DNA of 64,000 bases from Nonomuraea soli (GCF_013761175.1 NZ_JACDUR010000003.1:903896-967895), one strand, 5' to 3'. Positions 24,277-34,730 are shown, numbered from the stretch's first letter. Notes: a model not told the origin generated them from the sequence alone. Numbers and translations: made by a program.

Positions 24277-25094
24277 AGTGGCGTGCCGGTTACGTGGCGC
24301 CGGCCGTCCTGCTGGTGGCAGCGCTGCTCTACGCGCCCTTCCTGTGGACCGGCTACCTGAGCTTCACCCGCTACGACGGCCTGGCCCCGGCGCAGTTCGC
24401 GGGGCTCGGCAACTTCGCCGAGCTCGTCCAGGACCCCGCCCTGCTCACCTCGATCCGCAACACGCTGATCTGGGTGGCGGGGACGATGATCCTCCCGGTG
24501 GGGCTCGGGCTGCTGGTGGCGGTGCTGTCGTACGACCTGAAGCGCGGCGCCTGGTACCGGCTGCCGTTCATGCTGCCCTACGCGCTGAGCGGGGCCGGGC
24601 TGGGCATGGTGTGGAGCCCGATCCTGTCGCACGGCGGCATCGCCAACCTGCTGCTCGGCGTCGACACGGCCTTCCTGCAGGAGGCGCCGCACAACACGCT
24701 GGCGATGTTGCTGGTGTGGACCTGGCAGCAGCTCGGCGTCAACACCCTGCTGTTCGTCGTCGGGCTGCAGTCCATCCCCAAGGAGCCCATCGAGGCCGCG
24801 CGGCTCGACGGCGCCGGGGGATGGTCGTTGTTCCGCCACGTGATCTGGCCGCTCATGGCGCCGCTGACCGCGGTCGTGGTGGGGCTCGCGCTGGTGGCGA
24901 GCCTGAAGACCTTCGACATCGTGTGGGTCATGACGCAGGGAGGTCCGGGGCGGTCGTCGGAGACGCTCGCGGTGACCATGTACCGCGACACCTTCGTGGC
25001 CAGTGAATACGGGTACGGCTCGGCGGTGGCGGTGCTGCTCACCGTGGTCACCGGGCTGGCGTCGTACCTCTACCTGAAGAGGCAGGTCACGTGA
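24273..25094 (+). CDS. ABC sugar permease, MalF/UgpA type
   Basis: 273 residues, six membrane helices beginning VAPAVLLVAALLYAPFLWTG. The coupling loop motif EAARLDGAGGWSLFRHVIWP (EAA-G-9x-I-LP type) lies near residue 180. GTG 24273 overlaps the preceding stop and its own stop overlaps the next start, so translation is coupled. It forms the membrane channel together with the next gene. No ATPase gene is present in the operon. Confidence 0.93.
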   Translation: MKWRAGYVAPAVLLVAALLYAPFLWTGYLSFTRYDGLAPAQFAGLGNFAELVQDPALLTSIRNTLIWVAGTMILPVGLGLLVAVLSYDLKRGAWYRLPFMLPYALSGAGLGMVWSPILSHGGIANLLLGVDTAFLQEAPHNTLAMLLVWTWQQLGVNTLLFVVGLQSIPKEPIEAARLDGAGGWSLFRHVIWPLMAPLTAVVVGLALVASLKTFDIVWVMTQGGPGRSSETLAVTMYRDTFVASEYGYGSAVAVLLTVVTGLASYLYLKRQVT

Positions 25095-25900
25095 TCCGCC
25101 GTGCCGTACTGATCGTGCTGGGCCTGGTGTGGCTGGGCCCGACCTATCTGCTGCTGGTCAACGCCATGCGGCCGGCCGGCTCCTACGACCCGTCGAAGGC
25201 CTGGATCCCGTCGGGTGAGTTCCGGCTCCTGCAGAACTTCGCCACGGCGCTGGAGCGGGCCGATCTGGGTGCGAGCCTGGCCGGCACGCTGCTCTACAGC
25301 CTCGCCTCGCCCGCCCTCGCGGTGGTCATCGGCGCGATGGCCGGCTACACCATCGTGGTGCTGCGGCTGCGGGGCGGCTTCTGGTGGTTCATGTTCATCT
25401 TCGGCGGCACGATCTTCCCGTCGCAGATGCTGCTCGTGCCGCTCTTCGTCACCTACTCCGACCTCGGCCTCTACGACAGGCGCCTGGGCATGATCCTGGT
25501 CTACACCGCGATCAGCGTGCCCCTGGCCGCCTTCGTGCTGCGCAACTTCTTCACCGGCATCGCCTACTCGATCTTCGAGGCCGCCCGCATGGACGGCGCG
25601 TCCACGGCCCGCATCTTCTGGCGCATCTACCTGCCGCTGGCGGGCACGGCGCTGGCCGCGGTGTTCATCCTGGAGTTCACCTTTATCTGGAACGACCTGC
25701 TCTTCGGCCTGGCCCTCACCCAGACGGCCGAGGTGCGGCCGGTCATGACGGTGCTGGCCGGGCTCATGACCGACGTCTACGCGGGCACGCCGGTGCCCGT
25801 CGGCCTGGCCGCGGGGCTGGTCGTCTCGTTGCCGACCGTGCTGCTGTTCCTGGCCACCCAGCGCCTCTTCGCCCGAGGCCTGTCCCTAGGGAGCGTGTGA
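25091..25900 (+). CDS. ABC sugar permease, MalG/UgpE type
   Basis: 269 residues with six membrane helices and the coupling loop EAARMDGASTARIFWRIYLP near residue 165. GTG 25091 overlaps the previous stop; the TGA shares a base with the ATG of the GH38-like gene. It is the partner of the preceding permease. In actinobacteria such CUT1 importers often use a shared MsiK-type ATPase encoded elsewhere, which would explain the missing ATPase. Confidence 0.93.
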   Translation: MIRRAVLIVLGLVWLGPTYLLLVNAMRPAGSYDPSKAWIPSGEFRLLQNFATALERADLGASLAGTLLYSLASPALAVVIGAMAGYTIVVLRLRGGFWWFMFIFGGTIFPSQMLLVPLFVTYSDLGLYDRRLGMILVYTAISVPLAAFVLRNFFTGIAYSIFEAARMDGASTARIFWRIYLPLAGTALAAVFILEFTFIWNDLLFGLALTQTAEVRPVMTVLAGLMTDVYAGTPVPVGLAAGLVVSLPTVLLFLATQRLFARGLSLGSV

Positions 25901-28734
25901 TGACGAGCCGGCTGCTGCAGCCGAGTCTTGGTTCGCCCGACTACGACGGCATCCGCCAGACCCTGCGCGAGAACACCTCGACCGAGGTGCTGCCGGGGGT
26001 GCGGGTCTCGATGGTGCCGCTGTTCACCCACGACGGCCGCCAGGTGGTGCGGGTGTCGGGGCCGCCCGGCGTCACGTACCGGCTGGACGAGCTGGAGAGC
26101 GACGGCACCTTCCTCGTGCCCGAGGTCGACTCCCCGCGTGCGTTCACGCTGGAGGCCCCCGGGATCGGCTCGGCGCGGGTCATCGTCACGCCGCAGCGCA
26201 AGTGGACGGTCTTCGTCGTCCACCACTCCCACCTCGACATCGGCTACACCGACCCGCAGGGCACGGTCCTGCGCCACCACCTCGACTACCTCGACGCCGC
26301 GCTCCGCCTGGCCCAGGAGACGGCCGCCTGGGACGACGACGCCCGCTTCCGCTGGACGGTCGAGTCGTCGTACCCGGCGATCAAGTGGCTGGCGGCGCGT
26401 CCCGCGCCGCAGGTCGAGGCCTTCGCCGAGCTCGTACGGCAGGGCGTCGTCGAGGTGACCGCGCTGCCCTTCCAGCTGCACACCGAGGCCTGCTCGACCG
26501 AGGAGCTCTATCGGCAGCTGCGCTTCGTCAGGTCCTTCCCGTTCCCGGTGCGCTCGGCCATGCACACCGACGTGCCAGGGGCGGTGGTCGGGCTCGTCGA
26601 CGCGCTGAACTCGGTGGGCGTGCGCTACCTGGCCGCCGCCCACAACTGGGCCGGACGCAGCGTGCCGTACCTGCACGGCGGCGACGGCCTGACGCGGCCC
26701 TTCCGCTGGAGGGCGCCCTCAGGGCAGGAGCTCCTGGTCTGGTTCACCGACACCCCACACGGCATGGCCTACATGGAGGGCAACACGGTCGGGCTCACCG
26801 ACTCCTACGAGCTCAGCATCGACCTGCTGCCGCGCTACCTGGACTCGCTGGCCAACCGCTCCTACCCGTACGGCCCCGGCACTTTCGGCTGGCTCGGGCC
26901 CGACGCGGCCAAGCCGCCCTACGAGCTCGACGCGCTGCACCTGAGGGTCCAGGGCGCCCACGCCGACAACGCGGGGCCCTCCATCGTGCCCGCCTCGATC
27001 GTCAGGCAGTGGAACCAGGACTGGGCCTGGCCCCGGCTGCGCTCGGCGACCAGCAGCGACTTCTTCGACCACGTGGCCGAGCGGCACTTCGACGCGCTCG
27101 CCGTCCACGAGGGCGACTGGACGGACTGGTGGGCCGACGGGCTCGGTTCCGGCGCCCGGCCGCTGGGGTACGTGCGGCGGGCGCAGAGCGCGCTGCGCGC
27201 GGCCGAGACGCTCAACACGCTGGCCGGGCACGACGCGACCGCCGACATCGACGACGCCTACGACAAGGTCGCGCTGTTCAACGAGCACACCTGGGGCGCG
27301 GCCAACCCGTGGGAGGACGCCGAGGAGGCGGGCGACTCGGGCGGCCTGCAGTGGACACGCAAGTCCGCCGGGGCCTACCAGGCCCAGGACGACGCCTGCG
27401 ACCTGCTGCAGGCCGCCATCAGCCGGTTCGGGCGCGGCACGGGCTCCTTCGCGGTCTTCAATCCCGCGACGAACACGCGCACGGACGTGGTGCGGGCCTT
27501 CCTCCCGCGTGACGTCGTGCCGCTCGACGCCCCGATCGTGCTCGTCGACGCGCGGACCGGGCGGCGGGTGCCGCACCACGAGGAGGTGGTCGAGCCGGAG
27601 GACTGGCCGACCAGGCCGATCGGCAGGCATCTGGAGGCGGTGGTCGAGGACGTGCCCGGATTCGGATACGTGCGCCTGGACGTCGCCCCCGGCGAGCGGG
27701 CACCGGCCGCCGCCGAGACGGGGGAGCCGGTGCTGGAGAACGAGTTCTACCGGGTGAGCTACGGCGTGCGCGAAGGCCACATCCGCTCGATCTTCGACAA
27801 GGTGGCCGGGCGCGAGCTGGTCAACCAGGACGCCGCCGGAGGGTTCGGGCAGTACGTCTACGACCGCTACGCCACCGCGCCGCACTTCAACCACATGTCG
27901 GGCCACGTCGGCGCGCACGACCGCACCCTGCTCGGCGACCGCGCGATCGCCAGGCACGCGGCCATCGTGAAGTCGGTCAGGACCGCCGTGGGCGAGAAGC
28001 TCGTCGTGGAACTCCAGGGCAAGGGCGTCGACTGGCTGCGCACCACGATCGAGCTGCATCGCGGCGTGCCCCGCCTCGACCTGCGCTACCAGCTCGCCAA
28101 GCAGGGCACACCCGGCAAGGAGGCGGTCTTCCTGGCCTTCCCCTTCGCCGCGGGCAGGCCGCCCGCCGCCTGGGAGCTGACGGGCGGAGTCGGCGGCACC
28201 GACCTGCCCAAGGTGCCGGGCTCGGCCGCCTACATGCTGCCGATCAGGCACTGGATGGCGTTCGAGGATCCCGAGCTCACGATCGCGTGGGCGACGATGG
28301 AGGCGCCGCTGGTCCAGCTCGGCACCATCCACATGCCCTACGCGCCGTTCCCGCCGACGCTCGACGACGAGCCGGGCACGCTCTACTCCTGGGCGCTGAA
28401 CAACATCTGGGACACCAACTTCCCCGCCCAGCAGCAGGGCGAGACGACCTTCCGCTACGCGGTCGCCTCGCGGGCGCGGGCCGACGCCAGGCGGCTGGGC
28501 GCCGAGACGGCGGCGGGGCTGACCGACCCGTTCATCGCGGTGCCGACCGGCACGGCGCTGCCGGAGGAGAGGTTCGCGGAAGTCGACCACCCGGACGTGC
28601 GGATCACCTCGCTGGGGGCCGGGCCGGTCGCCCGGCTCAGGTCGCTGTCCTCCGAGCCGGTGGAGGTCACGGTACGGCTGGGCGAGAGATCGGTGAAGGT
28701 GCGGATACCCGCCTGCGGAGTGGTGGAGCTGTGA
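25900..28734 (+). CDS. Glycoside hydrolase family 38-like alpha-mannosidase-type protein
   Basis: 944 residues. The catalytic N-domain opens with [17 protein letters not shown], the GH38-type His-x-Asp metal site, and [20 protein letters not shown] corresponds to the region of the nucleophile Asp. [17 protein letters not shown] is the GH38 motif supplying a further metal ligand, and the long beta-rich C-domain starts near residue 610. No signal peptide is seen, so it should act in the cytoplasm on the imported oligosaccharide. The linkage is not certain: many relatives cleave alpha-mannosides, but this subgroup is diverged. ATG 25900 overlaps the previous TGA by one base. Confidence 0.85.
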   Translation: MTSRLLQPSLGSPDYDGIRQTLRENTSTEVLPGVRVSMVPLFTHDGRQVVRVSGPPGVTYRLDELESDGTFLVPEVDSPRAFTLEAPGIGSARVIVTPQRKWTVFVVHHSHLDIGYTDPQGTVLRHHLDYLDAALRLAQETAAWDDDARFRWTVESSYPAIKWLAARPAPQVEAFAELVRQGVVEVTALPFQLHTEACSTEELYRQLRFVRSFPFPVRSAMHTDVPGAVVGLVDALNSVGVRYLAAAHNWAGRSVPYLHGGDGLTRPFRWRAPSGQELLVWFTDTPHGMAYMEGNTVGLTDSYELSIDLLPRYLDSLANRSYPYGPGTFGWLGPDAAKPPYELDALHLRVQGAHADNAGPSIVPASIVRQWNQDWAWPRLRSATSSDFFDHVAERHFDALAVHEGDWTDWWADGLGSGARPLGYVRRAQSALRAAETLNTLAGHDATADIDDAYDKVALFNEHTWGAANPWEDAEEAGDSGGLQWTRKSAGAYQAQDDACDLLQAAISRFGRGTGSFAVFNPATNTRTDVVRAFLPRDVVPLDAPIVLVDARTGRRVPHHEEVVEPEDWPTRPIGRHLEAVVEDVPGFGYVRLDVAPGERAPAAAETGEPVLENEFYRVSYGVREGHIRSIFDKVAGRELVNQDAAGGFGQYVYDRYATAPHFNHMSGHVGAHDRTLLGDRAIARHAAIVKSVRTAVGEKLVVELQGKGVDWLRTTIELHRGVPRLDLRYQLAKQGTPGKEAVFLAFPFAAGRPPAAWELTGGVGGTDLPKVPGSAAYMLPIRHWMAFEDPELTIAWATMEAPLVQLGTIHMPYAPFPPTLDDEPGTLYSWALNNIWDTNFPAQQQGETTFRYAVASRARADARRLGAETAAGLTDPFIAVPTGTALPEERFAEVDHPDVRITSLGAGPVARLRSLSSEPVEVTVRLGERSVKVRIPACGVVEL

Positions 28735-29951
28735 AGATCGTTGACATCCGGGCGACGACGGTGGCGGTGCCCCTGGAGGCGCCGCTGCGTCACAGCAACG
28801 GCGCCCACTGGGGACGCTTCGTCCGCACCCTCGTCGAGGTGGAGGCCGACAACGGGCTGGTCGGGCTGGGGGAGATGGGCGGCGGAGGGGAGAGCGCGGA
28901 GGCGGCCTTCCGCGCGCTGATGCCGTACCTGAAAGATCACGATCCTTTCCAGCTGGAGGCGCTCCGCTTCAAGATCGCCAACCCGACGGCGTCGTTGTAC
29001 AACAACCGCACCCAGCTCCTGGCCGCCATCGAGTTCGCCTGCCTCGACCTGATCGGCCAGCACCTCGGCGTGGCCGCCTGCGACCTGCTCGGCGGGCGGA
29101 TGCGCGACGAGGTGCCGTTCGCCTCCTACCTGTTCTTCCGCTACGCGGGCGACGGCTTCGACGAGGTGCGCACCCCCGACCAGCTTGTCGCGCACGCCCG
29201 CGCGCTCAAGGGGGAGCACGGCTTCACCGTTCACAAGCTCAAGGGCGGCGTCTTCCCGCCCGACTACGAGTTGGAGTGCTACCGGGCGCTGGCCGAGGCC
29301 TTCCCCGGCGACCGGCTGCGCTACGACCCGAACGCCGTGTTGTCGATGGCCGAGGGACTGCGGTTCGGCCGGGCGATCGAGCACCTCGACAACGACTACC
29401 TGGAGGATCCGGTCTTCGGACTCGAAGGGCTGCGCTACCTGCGCGAGCAACTGCGGGTGCCGCTGGCGACCAACACGGTCGTGGTCAACTTCGAGCAGCT
29501 CGCCTCCAACGTGCTGCGCAGGAGCGCCGACGTGGTGCTGCTCGACACGACGTTCTGGGGCGGCGTGCGGCCCTGCGTGAAGGCGGCGGGGGTGTGCGAG
29601 ACCTTCCAGCTCGGGGTGGCCGTGCACTCGTCGGGGGAGCTGGGCGTGCAACTGGCGACCATGCTGCACCTGGGCGCGGTGCTGCCCAACCTGGGATACG
29701 CCGCCGACGCGCACTACCACCAGCTGCTCGACGACGTCATCGAGGGAGGCAAGCTGGAGTATCGCGACGGGCGCATCGCGGTGCCGTCCGGGCCCGGCCT
29801 CGGGGTGCGGCTCGACGCGGCGAAGGTCGCGGAGTACTCCGAGTTCTACCGCGAGAAGGGCGGCTACCTCTACGATCGCGACCCCGGACGGCCCGGCTGG
29901 TACGCCCAGGTGCCCAACGAGCGCTTCGCCGACCCGTCTCATCCGGGGTAG
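28731..29951 (+). CDS. Enolase-superfamily sugar-acid dehydratase (glucarate dehydratase-like)
   Basis: 406 residues from GTG 28731, which overlaps the previous stop (GTGA). The barrel carries the K-x-K motif FTVHKLKGG, metal ligands in RLRYDPNA and LEDPVFG, and an Asn at the third position ([11 protein letters not shown]), followed by the catalytic His of [11 protein letters not shown]. The D-E-N metal set with K-x-K and His is the glucarate-dehydratase arrangement. It should abstract the proton next to a sugar-acid carboxylate to give a 2-keto-3-deoxy acid. The exact sugar acid cannot be read from sequence. Last gene of the gntR operon. Confidence 0.85.
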   Translation: MKIVDIRATTVAVPLEAPLRHSNGAHWGRFVRTLVEVEADNGLVGLGEMGGGGESAEAAFRALMPYLKDHDPFQLEALRFKIANPTASLYNNRTQLLAAIEFACLDLIGQHLGVAACDLLGGRMRDEVPFASYLFFRYAGDGFDEVRTPDQLVAHARALKGEHGFTVHKLKGGVFPPDYELECYRALAEAFPGDRLRYDPNAVLSMAEGLRFGRAIEHLDNDYLEDPVFGLEGLRYLREQLRVPLATNTVVVNFEQLASNVLRRSADVVLLDTTFWGGVRPCVKAAGVCETFQLGVAVHSSGELGVQLATMLHLGAVLPNLGYAADAHYHQLLDDVIEGGKLEYRDGRIAVPSGPGLGVRLDAAKVAEYSEFYREKGGYLYDRDPGRPGWYAQVPNERFADPSHPG

Positions 29952-29972
29952 ATCGCCCCATAGTGTTGCTTC

Positions 29973-31430
29973 ATGGCGCAAGACCCCGAAGAGCCGCAGG
30001 CCAAGCCCGCTGAGCCCACCGACGATCTCGTAACCACCCAGCACACCCTGCCGACGGGTGAGGCCTACACCGCGACCACGGGGACCGTGGTCCTGCGCGA
30101 GGAGGCCTTCACCGACGGCACGTTCGACGGGCACAAGGCCAAGGCGGAGGTGTTCGTCACCGCCTACACCCTCGACGGGGCCGACCCCTCGAGCAGACCC
30201 GTCACCTTCGCCTTCAACGGCGGGCCCGGCTCCTCCAGCGTCTGGCTGCACCTGGGCGTGCTCGGCCCCCGCCGGATCGTGATGGGCGACGCGGGCAACC
30301 TGCTGCCCCCGCCCTACAGCCTGGCCGACAACGCTGAAACGCTGCTGCGCGACAGCGACCTGGTCTTCATCGACCCGGTCTCCACCGGCTACTCCCGAGC
30401 GGCCGAAGGCGAGAAGGCCGCCGCCTTCCACGGGTTCACCGGCGACCTGGAGTCCGTCGGCGAGATCATCCGGCTGTGGACGACACGCAACGGGCGCTGG
30501 ATGTCGCCCAAGTTCCTGGCCGGTGAGTCGTACGGCACGCTGCGCGCGGCCGCGCTCGCCGACTACCTGCAGTCGCGTTACTCCATGTACCTCAACGGGC
30601 TGATGCTGATCTCCAGCGTCCTGGACATGGGCACGATCCGCTTCCGCGAGGGCAACGACCAGCCCTACGCGCTGTTCCTGCCGACCTACGCGGCGATCGC
30701 CCACTACCACGGCCTGCACGGCGACCGCCCCCTGGCCGACGTGCTGCGCGAGGCCGAGGAGTACGCCGCCCGCGACTACCCGTGGGCGCTGGCGCGCGGC
30801 ACGCGGCTGACCGACGACGAGCGCTCGGGGCACGTCGCGACCGTCGCCCGGCTGACGGGCCTGTCCGAGGACTACGTCGACCGGGTCGACCTGCGCATCG
30901 AGCACGTGCGCTTCTTCACCGAGGTGCTGCGCTCACGCCGCCAGACCGTGGGCCGCCTCGACGGCCGCTTCACCGGCTGGGACCCCGACTACGGACGCGA
31001 GAGCTTCACCTACGACCCGAGCATGAGCGCGATCATGGGGCCCTACTCCGCCGCGCTCAACCACTACCTGCGCACCGAGCTCGGCTACTCCAACGACCTG
31101 CCCTACGAGATCCTCACCGGGCGCGTGCAGCCGTGGTCGTACAAGGAGTTCGAGGGCGCCTCCGTCAACGTCGTCGACAAGCTCGGCTCCGCGATGCGGC
31201 AGAACCCCCACCTGCGCGTGCACGTGGCCTGCGGCTACCACGACGGCGCCACGCCGTACTTCGCCGCCGAGCACACCTTCGCCCACCTCAGGGTGCCGGG
31301 CGAGCTGCGCGGCCAGATCGAGTTCAAGTACTACGAGGCCGGCCACATGATGTACGTGCACGAGGGCATCCGCGTGCAGCAGTCGGCCGACCTGGCGGCC
31401 TTCGTCAACGCTTCACCGCACGCAGGATGA
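29973..31430 (+). CDS. S10 family serine carboxypeptidase-like peptidase
   Basis: 485 residues. The S10 family marks are all present: FNGGPGSSSVWLHLG near residue 73, the nucleophile elbow AGESYGTLRA near residue 188, and the catalytic histidine in EAGHMMYVHEG near the end. There is no signal peptide, so it is probably cytoplasmic, unlike most eukaryotic members. It lies 21 bases downstream of the dehydratase gene but has its own short leader, so cotranscription is possible. Its 3' end overlaps the convergent methyltransferase gene by 26 bases. Confidence 0.9.
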   Translation: MAQDPEEPQAKPAEPTDDLVTTQHTLPTGEAYTATTGTVVLREEAFTDGTFDGHKAKAEVFVTAYTLDGADPSSRPVTFAFNGGPGSSSVWLHLGVLGPRRIVMGDAGNLLPPPYSLADNAETLLRDSDLVFIDPVSTGYSRAAEGEKAAAFHGFTGDLESVGEIIRLWTTRNGRWMSPKFLAGESYGTLRAAALADYLQSRYSMYLNGLMLISSVLDMGTIRFREGNDQPYALFLPTYAAIAHYHGLHGDRPLADVLREAEEYAARDYPWALARGTRLTDDERSGHVATVARLTGLSEDYVDRVDLRIEHVRFFTEVLRSRRQTVGRLDGRFTGWDPDYGRESFTYDPSMSAIMGPYSAALNHYLRTELGYSNDLPYEILTGRVQPWSYKEFEGASVNVVDKLGSAMRQNPHLRVHVACGYHDGATPYFAAEHTFAHLRVPGELRGQIEFKYYEAGHMMYVHEGIRVQQSADLAAFVNASPHAG

Positions 31431-32457
31431 CGAACCTGGGGTCGCTCGCGACGACCTCGCAGTTGCCGAACAGGCGGCGCAGCTTGACGTGGTAGCCGAG
31501 GTGACGGTTGCCGATCACGTAGAGCTCGCCCTGCCGGCGCAGGGCCTGGCGGGAGTCCTTGAACATCCGCCAGGCCGTACGGTCGGTCGTGCCCCTGTGG
31601 CTGTGGAAGGGCGGGTTGTTCAGGACGAGGTCGACGTCCGTGACGCCGGCGGTGCTGTCGCCCGTGACGAACGTCGCCTGCGGGCAGTTGGCCCGCGCCG
31701 AGGCGATGGCCTGGTACGACTCGTCGGCGAAGACGACCTCCTCCGGGTCGTCGAGGCTCGCCCGCAGGCCCACCACGCCGTTGCCGCAGCCCAGGTCGAG
31801 CACCCTGCCGTGGGCCTTGGGCAGGTGATCGAGGAAGAACCTGGTGCCGACGTCGAGGCGGTCGGCACAGAAGATCCCCGCGTGATTGACGATCATCGTG
31901 CCGTCGGGGAGCGCGTAGCTCCTGGGCCACGGGCTGGGCACGCGCGGGATCGTCAGGTCGGGCGTGCAGTGGATCAGCCGGGCCTTGCGCTTGGCCAGCG
32001 ACGTCCGCGTCGGGCCGAGGATGCGCTCGAACAGCTGCAACGTGCTCGTGTGGATCTCGGTGACCATGCCGGTGCCCATGATCAGGGTGCCGGCGTGGAC
32101 GGCGGGAGCCAGCCGGTGCAGCTGGTCCTCCAGGAGCGCCAGGCTCTTGGGCACCCTGACGAGGAGCACGTCGATCCTCTCCGGCGGCGCGTCCTGCGTG
32201 GTCAGCATCCGTACGGCGGGGCGGCCGTTGCGCCGCAGGTTGTCGAGGGTGGCCTGCTGGGTGAGGAACGAGTCGGTGATCTGGATCGGGTTCACGTCGG
32301 CCAGGGCCGTCGCCAGCGCACCCCAGCGGTCGGCGAGGATCACGACCTCGCCGCTCACCTCGGGCAGCTCGTCCAGGAGATACTCGTCGGCGGCGTCCCA
32401 CGCCCTCAGCTGGTCGCGCGGATCGACGGGAAAGCGGGTGAGCTCGAACTCATTCAT
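31405..32457 (-). CDS. RlmG/RsmC-like rRNA guanine-N2 methyltransferase
   Basis: 350 residues. A degenerate N-terminal methyltransferase-like half is followed by a catalytic half with the SAM loop VLDLGCGNGVVGLRA near residue 225 and the target-base motif NNPPFHSHRG near residue 285, the pattern of N2-guanine rRNA methyltransferases (RlmG, 23S rRNA; RsmC, 16S rRNA). Tandem-domain layout and size fit RlmG best. Its ATG overlaps the end of the hxlR gene by 8 bases, so the two are probably cotranscribed. Confidence 0.85.
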   Translation of the reverse strand: MNEFELTRFPVDPRDQLRAWDAADEYLLDELPEVSGEVVILADRWGALATALADVNPIQITDSFLTQQATLDNLRRNGRPAVRMLTTQDAPPERIDVLLVRVPKSLALLEDQLHRLAPAVHAGTLIMGTGMVTEIHTSTLQLFERILGPTRTSLAKRKARLIHCTPDLTIPRVPSPWPRSYALPDGTMIVNHAGIFCADRLDVGTRFFLDHLPKAHGRVLDLGCGNGVVGLRASLDDPEEVVFADESYQAIASARANCPQATFVTGDSTAGVTDVDLVLNNPPFHSHRGTTDRTAWRMFKDSRQALRRQGELYVIGNRHLGYHVKLRRLFGNCEVVASDPRFVILRAVKR

Positions 32458-32812
32458 CCTGGTCGAGGGTACCGGTGCGGGAGGCCATCACCTGGAGGAC
32501 GTGCTCCTCGGCCCAGTCGGTGATCGCCTGGATCGGCGCGCGAAGGGAATGGCCCAGCTCGGTAAGCTCGTACTCCACACGCGGCGGCACCTCCGCGAAG
32601 ACGTGCCTGGTCAGCAGGCCGTCCCTGGCCATCGCCCGCAGCGTCTGGGTGAGCACCTTCGGGGTCACGCCGCCGATCTGGTCCTTCAGCTGGGTGAAAC
32701 GCATCGGCCCCTGGCACAGGTTCAGGACGACGAGCACCGTCCACTTGTCGCCGATGCGGTCGAGCACCAGCCGGGTGGGGCAATTCGGGTCGAAGGCATT
32801 TCCCTTGGTCAT
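32450..32812 (-). CDS. HxlR family transcriptional regulator
   Basis: 120 residues from ATG 32812. The winged helix is standard: LDRIGDKWTVLVVLNL, then GPMRFTQLKDQIGGVTPKVL and YELTELGHSLRAPI. An N-terminal cysteine (FDPNCPTRLVLD) is where redox- or quinone-sensing HxlR proteins carry their sensor Cys. It is divergent from an NAD(P)H-binding protein gene across a gap with matching palindromes, a common arrangement for quinone or aldehyde-responsive regulation. Confidence 0.9.
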   Translation of the reverse strand: MTKGNAFDPNCPTRLVLDRIGDKWTVLVVLNLCQGPMRFTQLKDQIGGVTPKVLTQTLRAMARDGLLTRHVFAEVPPRVEYELTELGHSLRAPIQAITDWAEEHVLQVMASRTGTLDQDE

Positions 32813-32823
32813 AGTTTCTCCAA

Positions 32824-32865
32824 GGTACCAATGGCACGTTGAAGTAACCAGTATCCAATGGATAC
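32824..32865. promoter_or_regulatory. Two HxlR operator-like palindromes
   Basis: A perfect palindrome GTATCCA-A-TGGATAC lies at 32851-32865, and a related, less perfect copy GGTACCA-A-TGGCACG lies at 32824-32838. Both share the core TACCA/TATCCA-A-TGG and are 27 bases apart, in the gap between the divergent hxlR and oxidoreductase genes. Confidence 0.7.
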
Positions 32866-32875
32866 CGTCGAAATC

Positions 32876-33499
32876 ATGAAGATTCTCCTGATCGGCGCGA
32901 CCGGCATGGTCGGCAGCCGCATCGCGGCCGAAGCCGTCAACCGGGGCCACACGGTCACCGGAGTCACCCGCAGCGGAGCGTCCGGCACCCAGGCGGCCGC
33001 CGCGGACGACGCCTCCGCCGTCGCCGCCCTCGCCACCGGCAAGGACGCCGTCGTCCTGGCCATCGCCCCGCCGCGCGACGGCTCCGAGCCCTCCGCCCCA
33101 CTGCTCGCCGCCGGCCAGGGCGTACTCGACGGCGCGCGCAAGGCCGGGGTGCGCCGCGTCGTCATCGTCGGCGGAGCCGGCTCGCTCGAAGTCGCACCCG
33201 GCGTGCGGCTCGTGGACACGCCGGAGTTCCCCGACATGTACAAGAACGAGGCGCTGGCCCAGGGGGACCTGCTCGAGTTCGTCAGGGAGAACGCCGGCGA
33301 CCTGTCGTGGACCTACATCTCACCGGCCGCCGTGATCGCCCCCGGCACCCGCACGGGCTCCTACCGGGTGGGCGGCGACGAACTGCTCTCCGACGACGAG
33401 GGCAACAGCTTCATCTCGGCCGAGGACTACGCGGTGGCGCTGGTCGACGAACTGGAGAAGGGCACGTCGATCGGACGGCGGATCGGGGTGGCCAACTAG
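32876..33499 (+). CDS. NAD(P)H-binding protein (NmrA/YwnB-like atypical SDR)
   Basis: 207 residues beginning MKILLIGATGMVGSRIAAEA, the G-x-x-G-x-x-G dinucleotide loop of atypical SDRs. VVIVGGAGSLEVAPGVRLVD and LSWTYISPAAVIAPG place it with the YwnB/HSCARG-like group of NAD(P)H sensors or reductases. ATG 32876 is preferred to ATG 32858 because the latter lies inside the operator palindrome. Control by the divergent HxlR protein is likely. Confidence 0.9.
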   Translation: MKILLIGATGMVGSRIAAEAVNRGHTVTGVTRSGASGTQAAAADDASAVAALATGKDAVVLAIAPPRDGSEPSAPLLAAGQGVLDGARKAGVRRVVIVGGAGSLEVAPGVRLVDTPEFPDMYKNEALAQGDLLEFVRENAGDLSWTYISPAAVIAPGTRTGSYRVGGDELLSDDEGNSFISAEDYAVALVDELEKGTSIGRRIGVAN

Positions 33500-33535
33500 G
33501 GCAAAGGGCCTCGCCTTCGGCTCGGGCTGCGTCTG

Positions 33536-33564
33536 GTGGGGGTGCGCCTTCGGCCCACCCCCAC
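33536..33564. terminator. Terminator-like hairpin after the NAD(P)H-binding protein gene
   Basis: GTGGGGGTG at 33536-33544 pairs with CACCCCCAC at 33556-33564, with an inner GCC-TTC-GGC. It lies 37 bases beyond the stop. The rest of the gap to 33785 shows no gene, only GC-rich sequence. Confidence 0.6.
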
Positions 33565-33784
33565 GCCCCCGGCTGGGGCTGCCGCCCCAGGCCCCGCATG
33601 GTTGCCGTTCGAGGAAGCCAATGAGAGCCTTCCTGCTGGCCCTCTCGCTACTCCGGAGTGCAGACCCAGGAGGATCAAGCGGAGCTCCGGACAGCCATCG
33701 GCTCCGATCCGGCGGTCAGGCGGAAGCGGGCCCGCACGAAGGCGGCGGTCGAGGAGATCAAGCCCGAGGCAGAATGACGCGCTG

Positions 33785-34684
33785 TCACAACCGCCCGTTG
33801 CGCTGGAGGACGTCGATGGCGCTCACCGTGGCGTGGCCGCGCCAGTCGAGCGCCCCCGCGGGCGACACCTTGAGGTAGTCGACCACCCACCCCCCGTCGT
33901 CCTGCTGCAACCCCTCAAGCCGGTCCAGGTCCGCGTCGATCACCGCCTGCGAGAACAGCGCCCTGGCGGGCCGGTCGGGGCGCGGCGCGAAGTCGAGGGC
34001 GTGCAGCGCCTCGTCCTGCGTGCCCCCGGCCACCGGCACCCGCCCGTCGGCGGGCACGTAGGTGCCGAGCCGCTCCAGCAGCGGCGCCGCCTCGGCGGGA
34101 CGGGTGTCGTGCAGGGCGTCGAGGAACTGGATCGCGAAGGACAGGACGTACGCGAACGGCTCGCCGTCCAGGGCGGCGAGGCTGTCGAGGCAGTAGCGGG
34201 TGGCGCGCTCCAGCCACGGGTGGCCGGCCACGGCCGGGTCGTGCGCGGCCACGCGGTGGGCGAGCGCGGCGGTGATCGAGGTGATCTGCAGCGCCGACTG
34301 GTGCGGGTCGGCGCCCTGCCACCAGGGGGCGGTGGCGGCGGTGACGGTCAGGGGCAGCGCGAACGGCAGGCCGCCGTCGGGCAGGGTCACCGAGGAGAGC
34401 CACGCGCACAACTCGTGGGCGCGGGGCGAGGTGAACGGCGCGATGTCCTCGAACACCTCGAAGGCGTGCAGCGCGGCGCCCGGCTGGCTCTCGGGGGAGC
34501 GCAGGTCGGCCTCCAGGCCCCAGCCGTAGCCGCCGTCGGGATTGCGGTAACCGTCGAGAGCGTCCAGCACGGCCTCCGAGTCGCTGGCGCCGGTGGCGCC
34601 GAGCAGCAGCTCGAAGCGGCGGCGGTCGAGGACGCGGGCGTGGCCGGCCATGAAGTCGGCGGCCGCGGACAGGTTGATGCTCAT
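33785..34684 (-). CDS. Terpene-cyclase-like toroid (prenyltransferase/squalene oxidase repeat) protein
   Basis: 299 residues of helical repeats with motifs such as YRNPDGGYGWGLEADLRSP and LQQDDGGWVVDYLKVSP, the QW-like turns of the alpha/alpha toroid superfamily. The DxDD catalytic motif of cyclases is not seen, so enzymatic activity as a cyclase is doubtful. It is a widespread actinobacterial hypothetical. ATG 34684 is used. It follows the lactonase-like gene in the same direction, 46 bases away, but need not belong to that operon. Confidence 0.75.
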   Translation of the reverse strand: MSINLSAAADFMAGHARVLDRRRFELLLGATGASDSEAVLDALDGYRNPDGGYGWGLEADLRSPESQPGAALHAFEVFEDIAPFTSPRAHELCAWLSSVTLPDGGLPFALPLTVTAATAPWWQGADPHQSALQITSITAALAHRVAAHDPAVAGHPWLERATRYCLDSLAALDGEPFAYVLSFAIQFLDALHDTRPAEAAPLLERLGTYVPADGRVPVAGGTQDEALHALDFAPRPDRPARALFSQAVIDADLDRLEGLQQDDGGWVVDYLKVSPAGALDWRGHATVSAIDVLQRNGRL

Positions 34685-34730
34685 ACCCTCATCATGGGCA
34701 GCGCCCCTCGACGGGTCTTGTAGAAATCGG

